A DNA stretch of 8,356 nucleotides from SZUA-186 sp039714155 (GTDB lineage: Bacteria > Pseudomonadota > Gammaproteobacteria > UBA9214), in assembly GCA_039714155.1 (NCBI GenBank), contig JBDLJX010000108.1, positions 1 through 8,356 of the forward strand, read 5' to 3'. The notes below the pieces were generated by a model. That model had not been told where the DNA came from. It made no database searches and saw only the letters and a list, made by a program, of their open reading frames with translations. This document shows positions 1-6,080 of this stretch, piece after piece (positions within the stretch are counted from its first letter, which is position 1; each line of letters opens with the position of its first letter). Position numbers and translations under genes: made by a program.

Positions 1-69
1 TGGCCGGGCACGGAGCACACTTCATCCCGGTTGTGTGCCGGTCACATTCAGGGCGCAGGGCCACGGGTG
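1..69. other. Left-edge stretch with a weak hairpin
   Basis: GCACAC (15-20) and GTGTGC (33-38) could pair around a 12-nt loop just downstream of the HAD gene's stop. The stem is short and no T-run follows in the minus direction, so calling it a terminator is speculative. No gene is visible here. Confidence 0.2.
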
Positions 70-966
70 TTAGATCCACTCGAGCTGACGCAGGTCGTCT
101 ATAACCAGATCCGGCTCCTGGTCCCGGCAGCGCGCATCATCCCGGCGCAGCTTCAGCGAGCGCGCGTCACCGGCGAATAACGCGGTCTTCCAGCCTGCGC
201 CGGCGGCTGGCCATATGTCCTTGAGGCAGTCATTGCCCACATACAGGGTCTGCTCCGGTGTTATGCCATGCGTGGCGAGTTGTTCCCTTACCTGCCGGAA
301 CAGCCGGGGCGATGGTTTACCCTCCAGTGCCTGCCAGGACCAGGTACACAGTGCGGCATCGAACCCGAGGTCCTCGAGGGAGGCGTCAAGCAGCGCCCGG
401 AACATCAGCGGGGTGTAGAACTGGGCATTGGAGACGATCCCGAGCCGTATGCCACGTCGGTGTAGCCTGCTCAGCGTTTCACGCACGCCGGGCATCGGCC
501 ATACCGGGTTATCCCGGCATTCGTATTCGATTGCCAGGGCGCGAAGCCGGGCGTCGCTGATCGCCTCCGGCAGGCCGTGCAGAGACGGGTTGCGCAGTAC
601 CGCTTTCCATACGGTGAGGATATCGACTTCCGGGAATTCGATGCCTTGACGGCGTCGCTCATCCTGCGCGGAACGGATTTGCTGGACCAGCAGTTTCGAG
701 ACCCGGATATCCTGCGGAATGGCTGTGGCGGGCAGACCCACGGCCGAGAACGCTGCGCGGGACGCATCTTCATCCTCGTAATCGCCCGCCAAGCCGATAT
801 CGCCGGTGCCGGAGACCAGCAGCGTGCCGTAGATGTCGAAGATGACCGCCCGGATATCAGGCAGTGTCGCCAGCCGTGTGGCATGGCCGGTCGGCTCTGG
901 CTTGCACGGCCTCGAGAGCTTGCGGATTCTTGCAATGAGGTCCCGGGTGATGGCTTCCTCTGGCAT
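70..966 (-). CDS. HAD-superfamily hydrolase, possible sugar-phosphoglycerate phosphatase
   Basis: A soluble 298-residue protein of the haloacid dehalogenase superfamily. Motif I is VIFDIYGTLL (residues 41-50) with nucleophile D44. Motif II is IVSN (S179, N180), motif III is the Lys in EGKPSP (K217), and motif IV is GNDCLKD (D246, D250). The helical cap lies between about residues 55 and 160. Residue 46, normally the acid/base Asp of phosphatases (DxDGT), is Tyr, as in 2-haloacid dehalogenases (DxYGT), so a phosphatase role is not assured. It is the last gene of the minus-strand operon, starting 17 nt after the stop of the upstream glycosyltransferase gene, with a weak GGGA ribosome site. Context suggests removal of phosphate from glucosyl-3-phosphoglycerate or an extended form of it, since no other phosphatase is present; that is inference. 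The first 35 residues precede the HAD fold and have no recognised domain. Confidence 0.85.
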   Translation of the reverse strand: MPEEAITRDLIARIRKLSRPCKPEPTGHATRLATLPDIRAVIFDIYGTLLVSGTGDIGLAGDYEDEDASRAAFSAVGLPATAIPQDIRVSKLLVQQIRSAQDERRRQGIEFPEVDILTVWKAVLRNPSLHGLPEAISDARLRALAIEYECRDNPVWPMPGVRETLSRLHRRGIRLGIVSNAQFYTPLMFRALLDASLEDLGFDAALCTWSWQALEGKPSPRLFRQVREQLATHGITPEQTLYVGNDCLKDIWPAAGAGWKTALFAGDARSLKLRRDDARCRDQEPDLVIDDLRQLEWI

Positions 967-983
967 GGTGTGATCCCGGTTGG

Positions 984-2447
984 TCAGGTTCTTAGCAGAA
1001 ACAGGCGTGCCGGATCCAGGAACTGGTCCAGCAGTGCGTCACCGTCGAGAGCATCGGGCGTCTCGACGGGTGATGCCGCGACACGACGATAGATCCCGGA
1101 TAGTTGCCGACCGTAATGCTCGATGCCATAGCCCTCCAGTGCGGCAGTGCGGTTTCGTGCGAGCATGGCCGCGTCGCTGCTGGTGTCCGGCAAGCGTGCC
1201 GGTGACAGTTCGCTGCACGTGGCAGGTGAGTCCGTGATCCGCTCAATGATCCTCTCCTGCATAAGCTCGTCGAGACGCCCGAAGTCGACCCGGTCATCAC
1301 GCAGCCAGGCATTAAGGGTACGCTCCACATCGGCCGCGCCTGGCTGGCGCCCGTAGGCGGTTAAGCTGTGTTGCAGGCCGGCCTGCGCCTTATCCCGGAG
1401 CGTGACCGCTCCGATCCAGTCGAGCGGGACTTCCAGGCGCTCGTACAGGTGGCCGAGTTCAATACCGGCATCCTCGAACTCGTGGGTGATCTCGGGCAGG
1501 TCCCTGCCGGCGATGCTGCGTCCTGCCAGCCAGGGTTCCAGGAAGGCCATGCCGAAGCCTTCCGCGACGCTGGTGGTCACCAGGCTGTGCGCCGAACGCA
1601 GCAGTTCGGGGAAGCTGGCCCCCGGCCGGGCGCCTACCTCGAAGCTGACCGGAAGCTGCAGTGACTGCGCGAAGCGGCGCCACCGCTCATAACGCGGCCG
1701 TTCGGCGGGATTCATCGGACCCAGCGTGGTTGCAAATCGGTCTTCGGGTTCCGCCATGGCCGACCATAACAGGAATTCACCCAGATTCTTGCGCCGGATG
1801 GCCCGGGTGGGATACAGCCACAGGCGCTGTTGACCGGTGGGGGCGGATGTGCGTGCCGTGTCAGGCTCGGCTGCGGCGCGCACCGGGTTTGGCAGGGAGT
1901 GCAGCCGGTTGCGGGGGATACCCGCGCGCGCCATGATGCCGTAGTCACGGCCGTTGAGCACGGCGTAGTGGATATGGCCGGCCTGCGGGTACAGGCTGGC
2001 GACCAGCCGCACATTATCACCATTGCCGACCGTCTCCAGCAGACGCCGGTAGATGGCCGGGCGTCCGTCTTCGGGGAAGTCGTGGATCTGCAGTAACAGC
2101 CGCTGCCCCCCCCGGGACAGTTCTGCGAGCGCGCCGGGCAGGGCGAGGTTTTTGCCCAGGCAGTGGTTGTGGATATGCCAGAGGTCAGGCGCTGCGCCCA
2201 GTGCGTCCCGGGCCGTATGGATCAACTCGGCGGCCAGTTCGGCCGGTGTACAGGCGCGCCGCTGTGCTTCATAACCGAGACTGTCCAGGACCCGGACCGG
2301 CCCCGGCAGACCGGTGCCTTCCGCAAGCGGTTCACCGGACAGGATCACGGTTTCGAAACCCTGCGCATGCAGGGCGGTGACCGCGTGCTCGATCACGCGG
2401 GTCACGCCGCCGGGGTGCAGGTGATAATGGACGATGGCGATACGCAT
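984..2447 (-). CDS. GT-B fold glycosyltransferase (GT4-like) with C-terminal extension
   Basis: A 487-residue retaining-type glycosyltransferase, probably cytoplasmic: no signal peptide or membrane segment is seen. The N-terminal domain opens with a beta strand and glycine loop, HPGGVTRV (residues 11-18), and has IHDF (121-124) in the likely acceptor half. The C-terminal nucleotide-sugar domain has PTRAIRRKN (213-221) and the EX7E motif in EGFGMAFLEP (E296, E304). From about 345 to 430 there is extra, partly charged sequence before a GT4-like ending at about 431-456; the last 30 residues are a further tail. It is third in the minus-strand operon, 32 nt after gpgS. The start is fixed by the strand MRIAIVHYH; a GGAG lies directly against the ATG, which is closer than ideal. 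Donor and acceptor are unknown. Beside gpgS, a second sugar transfer onto glucosyl-3-phosphoglycerate or glucosylglycerate is plausible. Confidence 0.85.
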   Translation of the reverse strand: MRIAIVHYHLHPGGVTRVIEHAVTALHAQGFETVILSGEPLAEGTGLPGPVRVLDSLGYEAQRRACTPAELAAELIHTARDALGAAPDLWHIHNHCLGKNLALPGALAELSRGGQRLLLQIHDFPEDGRPAIYRRLLETVGNGDNVRLVASLYPQAGHIHYAVLNGRDYGIMARAGIPRNRLHSLPNPVRAAAEPDTARTSAPTGQQRLWLYPTRAIRRKNLGEFLLWSAMAEPEDRFATTLGPMNPAERPRYERWRRFAQSLQLPVSFEVGARPGASFPELLRSAHSLVTTSVAEGFGMAFLEPWLAGRSIAGRDLPEITHEFEDAGIELGHLYERLEVPLDWIGAVTLRDKAQAGLQHSLTAYGRQPGAADVERTLNAWLRDDRVDFGRLDELMQERIIERITDSPATCSELSPARLPDTSSDAAMLARNRTAALEGYGIEHYGRQLSGIYRRVAASPVETPDALDGDALLDQFLDPARLFLLRT

Positions 2448-2479
2448 CTCCGTGACTCGACGGTCCAGCGGTTGATGTT

Positions 2480-3460
2480 TCAGGACATCTCACCGCGCAT
2501 GTGGCGGTAGGCATCGATATCGAGCATCGGGGGCCGTTCTTCTTCGTGGATCTCGAACAACACCTGCTCGTAGTTCTCCTCACGGGCCTGGAACTGGTGC
2601 AGGATCGGGGTCAGGGTGGGCAAGTCTGGCACGATACCGCGTGAGCGCAGGCGGTTGAGAAAAGTGTGCAGAATACCAAACGCCATTTTCCCGAGGTCGC
2701 GGGTTGCATGATGGCGGTGCACGCGCTGGTCGAGGTCGGTCTGGCCAAAGGCCTGGAGGCCCCATTCGGTATAGACATCGATCAGGTGCGAGGTTTCCAC
2801 GCCATAGCCGATGGGAAACGACAATTGCTCCAGCACATCACGTCGCACGGCATACTCGCCGGAAAGCGGTTGGACCAGGGCGGAGAGTTCCGGGAAGAAC
2901 AGCGAGAACAGCGGGCGGACCAGAATCTCGGTGACCCGCCCGCCGCCGGATGCACGCACATCCTTCGAGGTCACCAGCGGACGATCATAAAAGGCCTTGA
3001 CATACTTGATTTCGGGGCGGTAGATGAGCGGCGCGAGCAGGCCGTAGGCGAAGCGGGGATGGATATTCTTGATGTCGGCATCTACGTAGATAATGATGTC
3101 GCCCTTGAGTTGGTAGATGGCCTTCCAGAGATTCTCGCCCTTGCCGCACTTGCTCCCCATCTCCGGGAGGATATCGGCTGCCAGGTAAGTATCGGCGCCG
3201 AAGGAGGCGGCGACCTCCAGGGTACGGTCGGTGGAACCGGAATCGATTACGGCGATCTCGTCCAGCAGCGGATAGCGGTCCATCAGCTCGGACTTGAACA
3301 AGACGATCTCCTTGCCAATCGTCAGCTCCTCGTTCAGGGTGGGAATGCACAGCGAAATGACCAGGCCCTGCCGGTTTTTTTCCTCCACCAGCCGCGGCAG
3401 GTCACAGAACTGGCTGTGATGAAAGGTGTTGGTGCGCAGCCAGCCGTCGATATCAATCAC
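2480..3460 (-). CDS. gpgS: Glucosyl-3-phosphoglycerate synthase (GT81)
   Basis: Transfers glucose from an NDP-glucose to 3-phosphoglycerate, giving glucosyl-3-phosphoglycerate, the committed step of glucosylglycerate synthesis. The 326 residues fit the family length. GT-A fold motifs appear in order: PTLNE (40-44), DSGSTD (73-78), GKGENLWK (106-113), the metal-binding DAD (127-129), GGGRVTE (172-178), QPLSGEY (197-203), GYGVE (218-222) and HRHH (248-251). This set matches GpgS rather than generic family 2 transferases. The start is a GTG that overlaps the end of the upstream M20-like gene (GTGATTGA, 8 bp), preceded by a GGGGG that can serve as ribosome site; translational coupling is likely. 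The C-terminal 50 residues are acidic and helical. The related mannosyl-3-phosphoglycerate synthases cannot be fully excluded from motifs alone, but the GT81 pattern fits glucose better. Which NDP-glucose is used cannot be told. Confidence 0.93.
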   Translation of the reverse strand: MIDIDGWLRTNTFHHSQFCDLPRLVEEKNRQGLVISLCIPTLNEELTIGKEIVLFKSELMDRYPLLDEIAVIDSGSTDRTLEVAASFGADTYLAADILPEMGSKCGKGENLWKAIYQLKGDIIIYVDADIKNIHPRFAYGLLAPLIYRPEIKYVKAFYDRPLVTSKDVRASGGGRVTEILVRPLFSLFFPELSALVQPLSGEYAVRRDVLEQLSFPIGYGVETSHLIDVYTEWGLQAFGQTDLDQRVHRHHATRDLGKMAFGILHTFLNRLRSRGIVPDLPTLTPILHQFQAREENYEQVLFEIHEEERPPMLDIDAYRHMRGEMS

Positions 3461-4619
3461 AGCAGCCCCCGTCGATCGCCTTGATGATGCCGATGACCTG
3501 CGCCATGCCCTTGAAGATGGGTTCGATTAACACGCACTCGTCCGTCTGGTTCAGGTTCGCTCCGCGGGTTATCCCCACGGTGATGGCCGGAATGCCGCTG
3601 TCGGCGAAACTGGACGCGGCGGAGGAGCAGCAACCCATGCGTGGTTCGATGTCCAGCGCGGTGATCACCATGCGCGAGGCCTTGGTCAGGGGATGGTTTG
3701 CGGTAATCCCCCCGGAATCACTGCGCGCCGTGACCTCGAAATCGACGGCGGCACCGGTGCGTGCGGAGATATCATCGGTAAGCGTATCGATCTGTTCGGC
3801 CAGTTTGGTCAGCCGGGGGGTGGTTTCGCACCGGATCTGGAAGCGCAACTGTGCCCGCCGTGCCGGTGTCTTGAAGGCCGTGCCGCCCTCGATGGCGCCA
3901 AACACCAGCTCGAGGTCCGGGTCGTCATCCGGGACCAGTTCACTGATGTGGTTGATGACCCGGTTGAGCACCACAATGGCGCCCGCTCTGGCGGTGTCAT
4001 CCGTGACGCCGATTCCCGAAATCCGGCAGGTGATCTGGCAGTTGATGGAGGCACGCGAGGTATAGTTCAGGCGCCCGAGCTGGACGCCTTCTACACACAG
4101 CCCGGCCCTGACAGGCTGCCGGTTGTTAGTGAGGAAGAAACGCAGGCCGCCCAGGTTGCCGCTGCCCAGGCTTCGTGTTGCGCCCATCAGGATCAGATCC
4201 GAGCGGAGCTGGAGACCAATACCCTCGAGCAGGGTCGGCAGCGTGGCGAGTGCCGCCATGCCCAGACTGTTGTCCGCGACACCGGGGCCGGTGACCTGGG
4301 TGGTGGCCACGGTGAGGGTGTGGTTGACGTTTGCGGAAAACGGCGTGTCGATGTGTGCGTTGACCAGGATGGCACTGTCACCATGGGTGCCGGGCAGTAC
4401 TGCAAGCGCATTGCCGGCCTGGTCGGTTGAGACGTTCTGCAGGCCGCATTCCGTGAAGCGCTGCTTGAGAAATTCCACCCGTCGGGCTTCCTCGAAGGTG
4501 GGTGCCGGGATCTCCGCGATCATCACCAGATTCGCCAGCAGCATCTCCCGGTAGGGCTCCAGACGCCGCGGCAGTTTGCGTACAAGGTTCTGCAGTTCTT
4601 CCTGGCCGGCTTCATACAT
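3453..4619 (-). CDS. M20-family metallohydrolase-like protein with degenerate active site
   Basis: A 388-residue protein with the overall plan of M20 aminoacylase/PepT-like peptidases: EIPAPTFEEARR (36-47), the first metal/catalytic segment NAHIDTPF (H89, D91), GPGVADNSLG with D116, and VEG with E177, flanking a central dimerisation domain (about 185-300). Several catalytic positions are missing. The EE pair expected near 149-152 is RSLG; the usual GGHS of the dimerisation domain reads GIGVTDD (202-208); the STDAN segment reads SSAAS (332-336); and the final metal His in GGxxH reads GANLNQTDE (353-361). Normal hydrolysis is therefore unlikely, while the fold and dimer could persist. It is first in the operon with gpgS, which it overlaps. 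No clear Shine-Dalgarno precedes this ATG; an internal ATG at residue 26 has a purine-rich GGGAG before it but would cut into the N-terminal helix. Its role is unknown: scaffold, regulator or altered hydrolase are possible. Confidence 0.8.
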   Translation of the reverse strand: MYEAGQEELQNLVRKLPRRLEPYREMLLANLVMIAEIPAPTFEEARRVEFLKQRFTECGLQNVSTDQAGNALAVLPGTHGDSAILVNAHIDTPFSANVNHTLTVATTQVTGPGVADNSLGMAALATLPTLLEGIGLQLRSDLILMGATRSLGSGNLGGLRFFLTNNRQPVRAGLCVEGVQLGRLNYTSRASINCQITCRISGIGVTDDTARAGAIVVLNRVINHISELVPDDDPDLELVFGAIEGGTAFKTPARRAQLRFQIRCETTPRLTKLAEQIDTLTDDISARTGAAVDFEVTARSDSGGITANHPLTKASRMVITALDIEPRMGCCSSAASSFADSGIPAITVGITRGANLNQTDECVLIEPIFKGMAQVIGIIKAIDGGCCD

Positions 4620-4744
4620 GGTAAAACGTCTGAATCAGATACCCGTTTCCGATATGGTTAAATAATCAGCCTGACATCATACGTGATCCAGGCCGGATGG
4701 CGAAGGGCGTCGAGGGTGGGGCGCTGCCATGCCGAACATCGGCT

Positions 4745-4761
4745 GTATGCACGTGGCATAC
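4745..4761. promoter_or_regulatory. Candidate operator: perfect 6-5-6 inverted repeat
   Basis: GTATGC-ACGTG-GCATAC is a perfect 6-bp inverted repeat with a 5-nt spacer. It sits where the -35 region of the plus-strand operon would fall, about 17 bp before a TATAAA. Size and symmetry fit a binding site for a dimeric repressor or activator. No regulator gene is in the window, so the protein is unknown. Confidence 0.4.
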
Positions 4762-4783
4762 TGGCACGATATTAGGGTATAAA
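4754..4783 (+). promoter_or_regulatory. Possible promoter of the glycosyltransferase-phosphorylase operon
   Basis: TATAAA at 4778-4783 resembles a sigma-70 -10 box and lies 31 nt before the ATG at 4815. The best -35 position, TGGCAT at 4754-4759 with an 18-nt spacer, is poor, so initiation may need an activator, perhaps at the overlapping dyad. Transcription start not shown by sequence alone. Confidence 0.3.
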
Positions 4784-4814
4784 GCGGTAACACTGCTGAG
4801 ATTGCAGGAAATGA

Positions 4815-6077
4815 ATGTCTGAGAATATCGGTTTTGTATCCACGCGCTTCGCCGGCACTGATGGCGTATCGCTGGAATCCGCGAAGTGGGCGGAGGTGCT
4901 CTGGGAGGACCGGCACATCAGCTTCTGGTACGGGGGGCGACTCGATCGTGCCCCGGAAATCAGCATGTGCATTCCCGAGGCCTATTTCAACCACCCCGAT
5001 AACGCCTGGATCAACCGGCAACTGTGGCGCTCCCACCATCGCACACCGCTGGTCTCGCGGCGGATACATGAACTGGCCGACTACCTGAAGCGCACCCTGT
5101 ATGAATACGTCGAGCGCTTCGATATCAGCATGCTGGTGGTGCAGAATGTGCTCACCATACCGATGCATGTACCCCTGGGCATCGCGGTCTCGGAGTTTCT
5201 GGCAGAGACCGAGATTCCGACGATCGCCCATCACCATGATTTCTACTGGGAACGCACCCGTTACCAGATCTCAGCGGTCTACGATTACCTCGAGATGGCG
5301 TTTCCACCGCGCATCCCCCGCCTGCAGCATGTGGTGATCAACCAGGCGGCCCGCGAGGATCTCGCCTGGCGCAAGGGTGTGACCTCCGTGCTGATACCCA
5401 ACGTGCTCGACTTTGATAATCCACCCCCGCCCGTTGATGATTACGCCCGGGATGTGCGGCGGGATATGGGCCTGGAGGATCGCGACAAGCTGTTCCTGCA
5501 GCCCACGCGCATCGTGCCGCGCAAGGGCATCGAGCACGCCATCACGCTGCTGCGGCGGCTGGCCGACAGTCGCTGCAAGCTGGTCATTTCCCATGAAGGA
5601 GGGGACGAGGGGGGTGAATACCAGAGCCAGATCGAGGAGCTGGCGCAGGACGAGGGCGTGGATCTGCGTCTGTTCGGGGGCCGTGTCGCCGAACGCCGGC
5701 AGCTGGACCGGCAGGGGCGCAAGGTCTATGTGATCGAGGACCTCTATCCGCATGCGGACCTGGTGTGTTTCCCCAGCCTGTATGAAGGTTTCGGCAACGC
5801 CTTTCTGGAAGCGGTCTATTTCCGGGTGCCGATACTTGTCAACCGCTATGATGTCTTTGTGCGCGATATCGAACCGAAGGATTTTCGTCTCCCGACCATC
5901 GACGGATTCATCGACCGCCAGCCAGTCAGCGAGGTCCGTCGCCTGCTGGACGATGAGGACTATCGTACGGAACTGGTCAACCACAACTACGAAGTGGCGC
6001 AGAAATACTACAGTTACCGGGTACTGCGCTATGGTCTGCAGACGTTGATTCGAAATGTACACCAGCGAACCGATTAA
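4815..6077 (+). CDS. GT4-like glycosyltransferase, candidate mannosylglucosylglycerate-type synthase
   Basis: A 420-residue GT-B fold, retaining-type glycosyltransferase without signal peptide or membrane segment. The N-terminal acceptor domain begins NIGFVSTRFAGTDGVSLE; the GTDGVSLE stretch (14-21) is the glycine loop found in a subset of GT4 enzymes that I associate, from memory, with MggA/MggS-like proteins of mannosylglucosylglycerate synthesis. HHHDF (139-143) follows in the acceptor half. The donor domain has PTRIVPRKG (230-238) and EX7E in YEGFGNAFLEA (E324, E332). The ATG is preceded by AGGAA at a 4-nt spacing; an ATG 4 nt upstream is out of frame and stops at once. The phosphorylase gene starts 3 nt after its stop, so the two are co-transcribed. 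A likely role is adding a second sugar, possibly mannose from GDP-mannose, to glucosylglycerate or its phosphate; donor and acceptor are inference. A sucrose or trehalose-type synthase is less likely. Confidence 0.85.
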   Translation: MSENIGFVSTRFAGTDGVSLESAKWAEVLWEDRHISFWYGGRLDRAPEISMCIPEAYFNHPDNAWINRQLWRSHHRTPLVSRRIHELADYLKRTLYEYVERFDISMLVVQNVLTIPMHVPLGIAVSEFLAETEIPTIAHHHDFYWERTRYQISAVYDYLEMAFPPRIPRLQHVVINQAAREDLAWRKGVTSVLIPNVLDFDNPPPPVDDYARDVRRDMGLEDRDKLFLQPTRIVPRKGIEHAITLLRRLADSRCKLVISHEGGDEGGEYQSQIEELAQDEGVDLRLFGGRVAERRQLDRQGRKVYVIEDLYPHADLVCFPSLYEGFGNAFLEAVYFRVPILVNRYDVFVRDIEPKDFRLPTIDGFIDRQPVSEVRRLLDDEDYRTELVNHNYEVAQKYYSYRVLRYGLQTLIRNVHQRTD

Positions 6078-6080
6078 GCC

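Larger units (their letters stand above)
4620..4814. promoter_or_regulatory. Divergent intergenic region between the two operons
   Basis: These 195 bp separate the minus-strand operon from the plus-strand operon and must hold both promoters. Towards the plus operon there is a TATAAA and a dyad, annotated separately. Towards the minus operon, an AT-rich patch (4658-4667) gives a GATTAT on the minus strand with a weak TGGATC 17 nt upstream, matching consensus at about 4 and 3 of 6 positions, so it is only a candidate. A short partial dyad ATCA-N4-TGAT lies at 4676-4687. No RNA gene or convincing small ORF was seen here. Confidence 0.55.

Noticed and set aside
2666..3484. 272-codon open frame on the plus strand opposite gpgS
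   Set aside because: It is antisense to a gene with the full GT81 motif set and has no recognisable motifs of its own.
3693..4430. 245-codon open frame on the plus strand opposite the M20-like gene
   Set aside because: The opposite strand carries recognisable M20 motifs and operon spacing; this frame looks like a compositional shadow.
4762..4777. Possible sigma-54 promoter
   Set aside because: TGGCACG matches the -24 element, but at the right spacing the -12 element reads TAGGG rather than TTGCW, so the essential GC is absent.
4677..5237. 186-codon minus-strand frame reaching into the divergent intergenic region
   Set aside because: It begins inside the GT4-like gene, has no recognisable domain, and would cover the promoter region.
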